Positions 1 to 5,361 of a stretch of 6,557 bases of DNA are shown piece by piece. This DNA comes from Desulfovibrionaceae bacterium. Lineage in GTDB: Bacteria > Desulfobacterota > Desulfovibrionia > Desulfovibrionales > Desulfovibrionaceae. A model generated the notes under the pieces. That model had not been told where the DNA came from and made no database searches. It saw nothing but the letters and a program-made list of their open reading frames with translations. The position numbers were made by a program, and so were the translations under genes. Location of the stretch: the NCBI GenBank assembly GCA_030539415.1, contig JAUNSE010000010.1, positions 9,480 through 16,036 of the forward strand, in the 5' to 3' direction. Numbering within the stretch: the stretch's first letter is position 1; the number at the start of each line of letters is the position of its first letter.

Positions 1-1
1 G

Positions 2-292
2 CAGTCTGCACTCGAGCGTAACCTCGACGACGCCGGCTGCAGCGCTGCCGACAGGCAGCGCTTCCTGGACTTTTTCGCCTGCGGCCGCGCGGAATGCGCC
101 ATCAGCCTGCTGCGGGGGCACAGGGCCCGCCTGCTGGACGATCTGCACGCGGCGCAGAAGAAGATAGACGCTCTGGACTTTCTGCTCTTCAGCCTGCGTC
201 AGGAAGAGCAGGCCGGAAGCGGCCGTCAGGACGGCCCCGGACACGGCGGCCGGCAGGAGGGCGCGAGACGGGCCCCCGGGAGACGCGCGTGA
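2..292 (+). CDS. Small uncharacterised helical protein, C-terminal part (5' end outside window)
   Basis: An open frame enters from the left edge and ends at TGA 290-292, giving 96 visible residues. The readable core has NLDDAGC (visible residues 7-13), then RFLDFF, then HRARLLDDLH and QKKIDALDFLLF (40-63), an amphipathic, probably coiled helical pattern. From about residue 70 the protein becomes a Gly/Arg/Gln-rich low-complexity tail, which may be disordered. I recall short uncharacterised proteins with the pattern 'NL.DAGC ... HR..LLD.LH..QK.ID.LD', sometimes beside aldo/keto reductase genes, but I cannot confirm the family or assign a function. The stop overlaps the start of the reductase gene in GTGA, so the two are probably translationally coupled in one operon. 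The frame is preferred over the competing +1 frame, which reads as Pro/Arg/Gly-rich shadow. Confidence 0.68.
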   Translation, partial: QSALERNLDDAGCSAADRQRFLDFFACGRAECAISLLRGHRARLLDDLHAAQKKIDALDFLLFSLRQEEQAGSGRQDGPGHGGRQEGARRAPGRRA

Positions 293-1089
293 AGACGGTG
301 GAGCTTGCCTGCGGCATCAGCATGCCCCTGATCGGTCTGGGCACCTGGGACCTGCGCGGGCGGCAGTGCGAGGACACGGTCCGCCTGGCCCTGGAAATGG
401 GCTGCCGCCTCGTCGACACCGCGCAGATGTACGGCAACGAGGCCGAGACCGGACGGGGCATCCGGGCATCCGGCATACCGCGCCGGGAAGTCTTCGTGAC
501 CTCCAAGCTCTTCAGCCCGAGCCGGTCACACGCGAAGGCGAAGGCCGGCATCAGGGCCTCCCTGCAGGCCCTTGGCCTGGACTGGCTCGACCTCATGCTG
601 ATTCACGAGCCATACGAGGAGGCCGAGGAGATGTACGCGGCTCTCGAGGAGGCGCGGGCCGGGGGACTCGTGCGGGCCATCGGCGTCTCGAACTTCGGCA
701 TCGGGCGCCTTGAGCGGCTGATCGCGAGAACCGGCCTCGTGCCGGCCGTCAATCAGGTGGAGTTGCACGTGCTGCATCAGCAGCCGGAACTGGTGACCCG
801 CATGCGCAGGCTCGGCGTGCACGCCCAGGCCTGGAGCCCGCTCGGCTGCGGCAGGGGCGGCCTGCTGGCGATCCCCGCGCTCGGAGAGATCGCCCGCGCC
901 CATGGCCGCACGCCGGCCCAGGTGGCGCTGAACTTTCTAACCTCGCAGGGCATCTCCGTCATTCCCAAAAGCTCGCGGCCGGAGCGGCTCGCCGAAAATC
1001 TCGCCTGCGCGGACTTCACCCTGTCCGGTGACGAGATGGCGCGGCTGCGCGGCCTTGATCAGGGAGCGAGCCTCTTCGGCTGGTACTGA
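289..1089 (+). CDS. Aldo/keto reductase (AKR superfamily, NADPH-dependent type)
   Basis: A 266-aa cytosolic oxidoreductase expected to reduce aldehydes or ketones to alcohols with NAD(P)H on a TIM-barrel fold; the substrate cannot be read from sequence. The AKR catalytic tetrad is complete: Asp43 and Tyr48 in VDTAQMYGNE, Lys73 in TSKL and His106 in LIHEP. Other family signatures are IGVSNF (131-136), NQVELH (155-160), AWSPLG (181-186) and the cofactor-binding IPKSSRPERLAEN (225-237). The length matches the short prokaryotic 2,5-diketogluconate reductase-like branch, and the protein ends in FGWY. GTG at 289 is chosen as start because it places the canonical beta-hairpin and LIGLGTW at residues 14-20, overlaps the upstream stop as GTGA, and has GGGAGA about 6 nt upstream. 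The in-frame ATG at 94 would add 65 Pro/Arg/Gly-rich residues that lie on top of the upstream gene. The family is certain; the physiological role is unknown. Confidence 0.93.
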   Translation: MKTVELACGISMPLIGLGTWDLRGRQCEDTVRLALEMGCRLVDTAQMYGNEAETGRGIRASGIPRREVFVTSKLFSPSRSHAKAKAGIRASLQALGLDWLDLMLIHEPYEEAEEMYAALEEARAGGLVRAIGVSNFGIGRLERLIARTGLVPAVNQVELHVLHQQPELVTRMRRLGVHAQAWSPLGCGRGGLLAIPALGEIARAHGRTPAQVALNFLTSQGISVIPKSSRPERLAENLACADFTLSGDEMARLRGLDQGASLFGWY

Positions 1090-1093
1090 GCGC

Positions 1094-1110
1094 GGGCGGA
1101 CGATCCGCTC
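1094..1110. terminator. Short hairpin between convergent genes, possible terminator
   Basis: A 7-bp stem with one G-T wobble closes on the 3-nt loop CGA (core GCGGA-CGA-TCCGC) in the 30-nt gap between the aldo/keto reductase stop and the marR stop. It could serve both strands, but there is no T-tract on either side, so the call rests on position and dyad only. Confidence 0.3.
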
Positions 1111-1119
1111 CCGGCCCCT

Positions 1120-1557
1120 CTAGTCTCCGTTTCCTTTCACAAAGCGCATGGCGGCTTCGGCAATCTGCTGAAGCTGCCTTTTCAGTTTCGCGTTCTCCTC
1201 GTCCGAAAAGATGGCGATGACATTGCTGTCCCAGTCGCGCACAATGTCCATGATGAGGGGATAGGTCTCGCGCCCCTTTTCCGTCGGCCAGATGTGGGCC
1301 GTGCGCTTGTCGTTCTCGTTGATCCTGCGCTCCACGAAGCCCTTCTCCTCCAGGGTCGCGAGCCCTCTGGCCACATTGCTCTTGTTGAGCCCGAGCTGGG
1401 CCGGCAGCCGGTCCTGAGTGATGCCCGGCTCCCTGCAGACCGCCAGCACGATAAGGTGCTGGCCGACATTCAGGCCGAGACAGGCCAGCCTCTGGGAGAG
1501 ATAGAGATTGTAATAGCGGTTTGCCAGGCCAAACCATCTGCAGTTTGTTATTTCCAT
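1120..1557 (-). CDS. MarR-family transcriptional regulator
   Basis: A 145-aa winged-helix DNA-binding protein, normal length for MarR. Residues 1-40 form the N-terminal dimerisation helices (YYNLYLSQRLACLGLNVGQH). The HTH runs from GITQDRLPAQLGLNKSNVARGL (45-66) through the recognition helix to LEEKGFVERR (69-78). The wing carries the family-typical D-K-R (83-85) followed by WPTEKG (90-95). The C-terminal helices complete the dimer interface. MarR proteins usually repress a neighbouring operon and release DNA when a small ligand binds. Here the obvious targets are the divergent transporter gene and its tandem copy, whose leaders share a palindrome. ATG at 1555-1557 is chosen because the upstream extension to 1707 is Cys/Phe/Ser-rich and unlike any MarR N-terminus; the SD is weak (only GGGG-like bases). 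A poor sigma-70-like match (TGGACA-15-TATATT) lies about 130 nt upstream on the minus strand. No copy of the shared palindrome is visible at its own start, so autoregulation would have to act from the transporter side. The B. subtilis ywoH-ywoG pair is a comparable MarR/MFS arrangement. Confidence 0.9.
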   Translation of the reverse strand: MEITNCRWFGLANRYYNLYLSQRLACLGLNVGQHLIVLAVCREPGITQDRLPAQLGLNKSNVARGLATLEEKGFVERRINENDKRTAHIWPTEKGRETYPLIMDIVRDWDSNVIAIFSDEENAKLKRQLQQIAEAAMRFVKGNGD

Positions 1558-1763
1558 AGGCAGGGCCCCGAACAGAGAAACAAATCGGAAAGAGCGGGAC
1601 GAAAAAAAGCTTCTGCAGCATAAAAACACGGCTGCACATGGACTTGTGCTCGCTTCATGTATCCTGAACAGAAATTTTGTCTGAAAAATATAACAGGCAA
1701 AATGCATTGTCCATCAGAAGACGAAAAAAACTGCCCGGCCTCACGCGCGGCGCGAATTTTCGC

Positions 1764-1791
1764 TTGACACAAAACCGGGAAAGCATATCGT
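1764..1791 (+). promoter_or_regulatory. Sigma-70-type promoter of the first MFS gene
   Basis: A perfect -35 box TTGACA at 1764-1769 is followed after 16 nt by TATCGT (1786-1791, 4 of 6 to TATAAT). Transcription would start near 1797-1800, inside operator copy A. The AT content around it is well above that of the flanking genes. The same TTGACAC plus 16-nt geometry is repeated before the second transporter gene. Confidence 0.65.
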
Positions 1792-1803
1792 TGCGCTCGC
1801 ATC
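1789..1803. promoter_or_regulatory. Operator copy A (imperfect palindrome) over the -10 region
   Basis: CGTTGCGCTCGCATC fits the pattern CGTTGC-N4-GCAAC with one mismatch. Over the 14 core bases it is 12/14 identical to the operator before the second transporter. It overlaps the -10 box and the probable start site, where a bound MarR dimer would block RNA polymerase. Its centre is 25 bp from that of copy B. The binding protein is inferred, not shown. Confidence 0.55.
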
Positions 1804-1812
1804 AAGTTTTAA

Positions 1813-1830
1813 TCGTTGCATGTGCAACGA
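1813..1830. promoter_or_regulatory. Operator copy B (perfect palindrome), probable MarR site
   Basis: TCGTTGCATGTGCAACGA is an inverted repeat with perfect 8-bp arms and a 2-nt centre, the size and form typical of MarR-dimer sites. It lies downstream of the probable start of transcription and 11 nt before the AGGAG ribosome-binding site of the first MFS gene. The core GTTGC-N4-GCAAC recurs before the second MFS gene, at the same distance from the -35 box (centre 57.5 nt from its first base in both). Confidence 0.72.
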
Positions 1831-1853
1831 AATACGCATTCAGGAGATATGTC

Positions 1854-3074
1854 ATGCCTGACAGCCGTCACCATCACCACCCGCACGGCGCCTGCGAGAC
1901 AACTCTCACCACCGGTCAGATCCTGCGGGAAATCTGCACGCGGAACTTCAACATCATCACCCTCGTCAACTTCCTGGCCATGAGCGTGTACTATCTTGTC
2001 TTCGTGACCAGCACGGCCTACGCGCGCTCCGCCTTCGGCCTCTCCCTCAGCGCCGCCGGCCTCACCTCGGGCATGCTGGTGCTGGGCTGTCTTGCCGGCC
2101 GCTTTCTCACCGGCCATCTGATTTCCGTGCTGGGCTGCCGCACCAGCCTCTTCTCGGGCCTCGGCATCATCGCCGCCAGCATCGCCTGCTTCTTTTTCAC
2201 GGACTCGGCGGCCTCCCTCTTCGCCGAGCGCTTCGCCACCGGCTTCGGCATCGGCGTCACCAGCACCGTCACCGGCACGGTCGTCGCCTGGGTCATCCCG
2301 GCCGAGCACCGCGGCTTCGGCGTCAGCATCTTCAGCATGAGCACGGCCCTCGCCCTGGCCCTCGGCCCCTTCTTCGGCATCCTGCTCTCGCACCTGCTGC
2401 CCTACGCCATCCTGGTGCGCGTCAACCTGGCCACCATCTGCGCCTGCATCGCCATCGCCCTCGCCCTGCGCGACCTGCCGGTCATCTCCCACCATCACAG
2501 GCCCGGCCTCGAGCTCAACAGCTACATCGATCCGCGCGTGGTGCGCTTCTCGCTGGTCGCCATCGTGGTCTGCCTGGGCTACGGCTGCACGCAGGCCTTC
2601 ATGACCTCGCTGGCCGCGGAGCGCGATCTCGCCGCCTCGGCCAGCCTCTTCTTCCTTGTCTACGCCGCGGCCACCATGCTGACCCGGCCCCTCACCGGGC
2701 GCATGTACGACGCTCGCGGCGAGAACGCCCTCTTCTACCCCATCTTCCTGCTGACGGCGCTGGCCTTCTGCGCCATGGCGTACGCCCATTCGGCCCTGAC
2801 CCTGCTCCTCGCCGCGACACTCCTCGGCATGGGCTTCGGCAACTTCCAGTCCCTGGGCCAGGCCGTCGCCCTGTCCCTGGTCACCCGCTCGCGCATCAGC
2901 CAGGCCACAACCACCTTCTTCATCTTCTTCGACTTCGGCTGCGGCGTGGGTCCCTTCCTCATGGGCATGATCGTGCCGCACTACGGCTACGAGGGCATGT
3001 ATCTGGCCCTGGCCGGCACCATCATTCTGGCCGCGGTCATGTACCATTTCCTGCACGGACGCACGAGGGCCTGA
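1854..3074 (+). CDS. MFS transporter, 12-TM (YwoG/DHA1-like), copy 1 with His-rich segments
   Basis: A 406-aa inner-membrane carrier of the major facilitator superfamily, probably a proton-coupled exporter of small molecules; the substrate is unknown. About 12 hydrophobic segments are visible, starting with IITLVNFLAMSVYYLVFV (34-51). The loop after TM2 has the motif-A-like GCLAGRFLTG (78-87), and its second-half equivalent is LTRPLTGRMYDARGE (276-290). GFGVSIFSMSTALALALGPFFG covers the TM5 motif-C region, and GMGFGNFQSLGQA is a conserved stretch of the C-terminal half. Two cytoplasmic parts are His-rich: H6-H9 plus H11 at the N-terminus and H213-H215 in the loop joining the halves, suggesting metal contact or sensing (inference). 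ATG 1854 is chosen for its AGGAG at 1842-1846 with 7-nt spacing and position just after the operators; the frame stays open upstream through the promoter, which is not coding. The divergent MarR gene is the likely repressor. A close paralogue follows 243 bp downstream. Confidence 0.92.
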   Translation: MPDSRHHHHPHGACETTLTTGQILREICTRNFNIITLVNFLAMSVYYLVFVTSTAYARSAFGLSLSAAGLTSGMLVLGCLAGRFLTGHLISVLGCRTSLFSGLGIIAASIACFFFTDSAASLFAERFATGFGIGVTSTVTGTVVAWVIPAEHRGFGVSIFSMSTALALALGPFFGILLSHLLPYAILVRVNLATICACIAIALALRDLPVISHHHRPGLELNSYIDPRVVRFSLVAIVVCLGYGCTQAFMTSLAAERDLAASASLFFLVYAAATMLTRPLTGRMYDARGENALFYPIFLLTALAFCAMAYAHSALTLLLAATLLGMGFGNFQSLGQAVALSLVTRSRISQATTTFFIFFDFGCGVGPFLMGMIVPHYGYEGMYLALAGTIILAAVMYHFLHGRTRA

Positions 3075-3125
3075 CCCCGGCGGACGCGCAGCCCCCGCCC
3101 GCGCGGCGTGCGACAGGCGCGGACA

Positions 3126-3168
3126 AAAGGGCCGGGAGCGCTCTTCGGGCGGGCGCTTCCGGCCCTTT
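3126..3168 (+). terminator. Strong hairpin terminator after first MFS gene
   Basis: A 16-bp stem (3126-3141 with 3153-3168) contains one G-U wobble and closes an 11-nt loop. It begins about 50 nt after the MFS stop codon. The right arm ends in CCCTTT and no longer T-tract follows. It separates the two transporter genes into different transcription units, in keeping with the second promoter at 3235. Confidence 0.65.
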
Positions 3169-3234
3169 CCGCGCTTTCCGCGCCTGCCCGGAAAAGAAAG
3201 AATACGGAGAGGGCGAAAAAAAGGCCGGCCTTCC

Positions 3235-3262
3235 TTGACACTGCCGGACCGGCGGCTCTACT
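3235..3262 (+). promoter_or_regulatory. Sigma-70-type promoter of the second MFS gene
   Basis: TTGACA at 3235-3240, a 16-nt spacer, then TCTACT at 3257-3262 (4 of 6 to TATAAT). It has the same -35 box plus following C, the same spacer length and the same operator distance as the first MFS promoter, so the two control regions probably arose by duplication. A 12-bp palindrome AAGGCCGGCCTT (3221-3232) lies directly upstream of the -35; its role is unknown. Confidence 0.6.
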
Positions 3263-3280
3263 GTCGGACACAAACCGACA
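3262..3280. repeat. Dyad TGTCGG-N7-CCGACA near the second MFS start site
   Basis: Perfect 6-bp arms (3262-3267 and 3275-3280) with a 7-nt spacer cover the predicted start of transcription. This occupies roughly the place where the first promoter has operator copy A, but the sequence is different and the centre is offset by a few bases. It may be a site for another regulator or an early-transcript hairpin; it could also be chance in GC-rich DNA. Confidence 0.35.
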
Positions 3281-3284
3281 AGTC

Positions 3285-3299
3285 CGTTGCGCACGCAAC
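3285..3299. promoter_or_regulatory. Shared operator before the second MFS gene
   Basis: CGTTGCGCACGCAAC contains the inverted repeat GTTGCG-CA-CGCAAC (6-bp arms). It matches the core of operator copy B and 12 of 14 core bases of copy A before the first transporter. It sits between the predicted transcription start and the AGGAGG ribosome-binding site. The same MarR protein is the simplest candidate to bind all three sites. Confidence 0.68.
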
Positions 3300-3317
3300 A
3301 GATATCAGGAGGCCGCC

Positions 3318-4537
3318 ATGCCAGCACACCGCCGCAAACGCGCGGCGCGCAGCGCGGGAACGCCCGGCGCCGGCACGAGGGAAGCCCTGCGCGCCGTCTG
3401 CTCCCGCAATTTCGCCGTCATCACGCTTGTCAATTTTCTGGTGATGGTCGTCTACTATCTGATCTTCGTGACCATCACGGCCTATGCCAGAGCAACCTTT
3501 CACCTGAGCCTCAGCCTTTCCGGCCTGAGCTCGGGCCTGCTGATCATAGGCTGCCTCGCCGGACGCTTCTTCACCGGCAGCCTCCTGCCCGTGCTCGGCC
3601 TGCGGCCGGCGCTTTTCGCGGGCCTCGGCATCTTCTCGGCCAGCATAGGCTGCTTCTTCCTCTCCGACTCGGCCGCCGGGCTCTTTCTGCAGCGCTTTGT
3701 CTGCGGCACCGGCGTCGGCATCGCCGGCACGGTGACGGGCTCCCTCGTCGCCTGGGTTGTTCCGCCCGAACACCGCGGCTTCGGGGTCAGCGTCTTCAGC
3801 ATGAGCACGGCCCTGGCCCTGGCGCTCGGCCCCTTCCTCGGCATTCTCCTCTCCGGCCTCATGCCCTATGCGGACCGGTCGGTCTGAGCTTCGCGGCAAG
3901 CCTCGCCTGTCTTGGCGCCTCCCTGCTCCTGCGGAATCTGCCGCCCGTTTCCAGGCGCCGCAGACCAGGACTCGAGCTCAACTCCTACACGGATCCGCGC
4001 GTGGCGCGCTTCTCCCTGGTGGCCCTGGTCTTCTGCCTGGGCTACGGCTGCACCCAGGCCTTCCTGACCAGCCTCGCGGCCGAACGCGATCTCGCCGCCG
4101 CGGCCAGCCTCTTCTTTCCTGTCTACGCGGCGGCCACCCTGCTGACCCGCCCCCTCACCGGCCGCCTTTACGACGCGCGCGGCGAGGGCTTTCTCTTTCC
4201 GCCCATCTTCGTCCTGACCATGCTCTCCTTCTGCCTGATGGCCGTCGCGGAAAGCGGCGCGGCCCTGCTCTGCGCGGCCGCGCTCCTGGGCATGGGCTTC
4301 GGCAATTTCCAGTCCGTGGGGCAGGCCGTCTCCCTCTCCCTGGTCACGCTCTCGCGCGTCCCGCAGGCCACGACCACCTTCTTCGTCTTCTTCGACCTCG
4401 GCATCGGCATCGGGCCCGTGCTGCTGGGCCTGCTCATTCCGGCCTACGGCTACCAGGGCCTGTATTTTGCGGCCGCGGCCGCCGTTCTCGTGTCGGCCGT
4501 CCTCTATCACTTCCTGCACGGACGGCACAGGACATAG
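3318..4537 (+). pseudogene. MFS transporter, copy 2, split by a single-base frameshift
   Basis: A tandem paralogue of the preceding carrier, with CAGGAGG at 3305-3311 before ATG 3318. The first frame encodes TM1-6 and stops at TGA 3885-3887 after 189 residues (ending MPYADRSV). Homology continues without a gap in the -1 frame (VGLSFAASLACLGAS, then LLLRNLPPVSRRRRPGLEL) to the stop at 4535-4537. Between the conserved PYA and the LLLR/LALR block there are 50 nt here against 51 in copy 1, so one base is missing, perhaps a C in GGACCGG. Restoring it gives 1221 nt, identical in length to copy 1. Both halves still look well conserved (GFGVSVFSMSTALALALGPF; GYGCTQAF; GMGFGNFQSVGQA), so the lesion is recent or a sequencing error. 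No credible start lies just after the break. If truly broken, only a six-helix half-transporter is made. The N-terminus (HRRKRAAR) and central loop (SRRRRP) are Arg/Lys-rich where copy 1 has His. Confidence 0.85.
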
Positions 4538-4579
4538 GCCGCCTCCACCGTCACCATCCCGCCCGGCCTGAAGGGACTG

Positions 4580-4616
4580 GAAGAGGGCCGGAACCAGCCA
4601 GGTTCCGGCCCTCTTC
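4580..4616. terminator. 16-bp perfect hairpin between convergent genes
   Basis: Perfect 16-bp inverted repeat, 4580-4595 against 4601-4616, with the 5-nt loop AGCCA. It lies 42 nt after the second MFS stop and about 74 nt past the stop of the convergent Mop gene, so it can act on both strands. There is no T-tract on either side. The arm ends TTCCGGCCCTCTTC, close to TTCCGGCCCTTT in the hairpin after the first MFS gene, so the two may share an origin or a common local terminator style. Confidence 0.72.
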
Positions 4617-4644
4617 AATACATATGGCATGACGCCTCGCGGAC

Positions 4645-4673
4645 CGGCGAAGGCCTGCGCATGCAGTTCGCCG
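4645..4673 (-). terminator. Bulged hairpin just after the Mop gene
   Basis: Arms CGGCGAA (4645-4651) and TTCGCCG (4667-4673) enclose a second stem CTGC-GCAT-GCAG (4655-4666), leaving a 3-nt bulge. It starts 17 nt beyond the Mop-protein stop codon on the minus strand. It lacks a T-tract, so it may be a weak terminator or a 3'-end-protecting hairpin. Confidence 0.4.
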
Positions 4674-4689
4674 ACCGTCTTCTTTCCGG

Positions 4690-5121
4690 CTAGTCCTTCT
4701 TCACGGCCAGAATGACGTGGGGCGCCTTGACGGCGGCGCTGATCTTCACGCCTTCGGCGAGCTTCAGGCGCTCGGCGCTGACCACGGTGATGGTGGAGGT
4801 CAGGGACAGGCCCTTCTCGGTGACCATGTCCACCTCGGTGGCGACCCTGCCGTTGCGGACCTCGGTCACGGTGGCGGGGAAGACGTTGCGGGTGGAGAAG
4901 ATGTAGTCCTCGCAGTCGGCGAGCAGAATCACGAAGCTGGCCTTGATGAGGACCAGGACCTCGCGGCCGGGCCTGATGTCCAGGCGCTCGGTGCTGCCCT
5001 TGGTGATGGTGGCGACAACCTCGTCGCCGGTGCTCAGGGTGACGATGACCTCGTCGTTGATGGCGCCGGGAAGAACCCTGGAAACAGTGCCTTCGAAGCG
5101 GTTGCGGGCGCTGGTGAGCAT
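4690..5121 (-). CDS. Di-Mop (TOBE) molybdate/tungstate-binding protein
   Basis: A 143-aa cytosolic protein made only of two tandem Mop/TOBE domains, about residues 4-67 and 76-141. The paired motifs are easy to see: STERL (43-47) with SAERL (115-119), and KASFVIL (60-66) with KAPHVIL (132-138). The first repeat also shows the family pattern NRFEGTVSRVLPGAINDEV (7-25). Molbindins of this kind, and the C-terminal part of ModE, oligomerise and bind molybdate or tungstate between subunits, serving as storage or buffering of the oxyanion. There is no DNA-binding domain, so it is not a full ModE. ATG 5121 is chosen for the strong AGGAGG (complement of 5130-5135) with 8-nt spacing and because the domain begins at once; an open extension to 5289 runs through the repeat array and is not domain-like. 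It lies downstream of moaA on the same strand, which fits a molybdenum role. Confidence 0.9.
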   Translation of the reverse strand: MLTSARNRFEGTVSRVLPGAINDEVIVTLSTGDEVVATITKGSTERLDIRPGREVLVLIKASFVILLADCEDYIFSTRNVFPATVTEVRNGRVATEVDMVTEKGLSLTSTITVVSAERLKLAEGVKISAAVKAPHVILAVKKD

Positions 5122-5190
5122 GGTGAAAACCTCCTGACGGAGCCATTCGCGGCTCAGGAATGATGCGGATTGATATGGAATGACGAAGAG

Positions 5191-5240
5191 GCTGCCGGAT
5201 GCATCCGGATGGATCCGGATGGTTCTGGATGAATCCGGCT
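5191..5240. repeat. 10-bp tandem repeat array of overlapping palindromes
   Basis: Five consecutive decamers in one phase read GCTGCCGGAT, GCATCCGGAT, GGATCCGGAT, GGTTCTGGAT and GAATCCGGCT, and a weaker copy, TGATGCGGAT, stands in the same phase at 5161-5170. Within it are a perfect 14-bp palindrome CCGGATGCATCCGG (5195-5208), a double ATCCGGAT with a 2-nt spacer (5203-5220), and outer arms GCCGGAT/ATCCGGC (5194-5200 and 5233-5239). The array lies in the 240-bp gap between moaA and the Mop gene, 70-119 nt upstream of the Mop start. A 10-bp period is near one helical turn, so it could display binding sites on one DNA face, or form alternative hairpins in a transcript. The period is not a multiple of three, so it does not reflect protein repeats. 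Function unknown. Confidence 0.75.
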
Positions 5241-5293
5241 GGCGGGCTGCGCCTGACCGGCGCCGGCCCGTCGCGGGGGTGCGGCGCAAGTCC

Positions 5294-5315
5294 CCTGTCC
5301 GCGCGGGCGGACGGG
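5294..5315 (-). terminator. GC-rich hairpin after moaA, possible terminator or attenuator
   Basis: A 9-bp stem with one wobble closes the loop GCGG (core GTCCGC-GCGG-GCGGAC), about 47 nt after the moaA stop on the minus strand. There is no T-tract and the surrounding sequence is very GC-rich, so chance pairing is possible. If real, it would lower read-through from moaA into the Mop gene. Confidence 0.28.
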
Positions 5316-5361
5316 CCTTGCTCTGCCGGGAGGACCCCGGGATGCCGGCTGCGGGGGCGGT

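Noticed and set aside
94..288. N-terminal extension of the aldo/keto reductase from ATG 94
   Set aside because: It adds 65 Pro/Arg/Gly-rich residues lying over a convincing coding frame of the upstream gene; the GTG at 289 gives the normal family N-terminus and a coupled start.
1558..1707. Longer MarR protein starting at 1707 on the minus strand
   Set aside because: The extra 50 residues are Phe/Cys/Ser-rich and unlike MarR proteins, and the DNA is AT-rich intergenic sequence.
1677..1853. Upstream extension of the first MFS protein to 1677
   Set aside because: It would translate the promoter and both operators; the ATG at 1854 has a good RBS and gives the same length as the paralogue.
1809..3056. 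415-aa open frame antisense to the first MFS gene
   Set aside because: Asp/Glu/Gly/Ala-rich composition is a shadow of GC-rich coding on the other strand; the plus strand encodes a clear membrane protein.
3866..3893. Programmed -1 frameshift in the second MFS gene
   Set aside because: No X XXY YYZ slippery site or following stimulatory hairpin is apparent at the break; a plain one-base loss explains the lengths exactly.
3866..5146. 426-aa minus-strand open frame spanning from the second MFS gene into the Mop gene
   Set aside because: It crosses a convergent gene boundary and a hairpin and has low-complexity His/Arg/Gln/Gly content; it is out of frame with the real Mop gene.
5191..5240. CRISPR-like array
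   Set aside because: The 10-bp units are directly adjacent with no spacers, far shorter than CRISPR repeats, and no cas gene is present.
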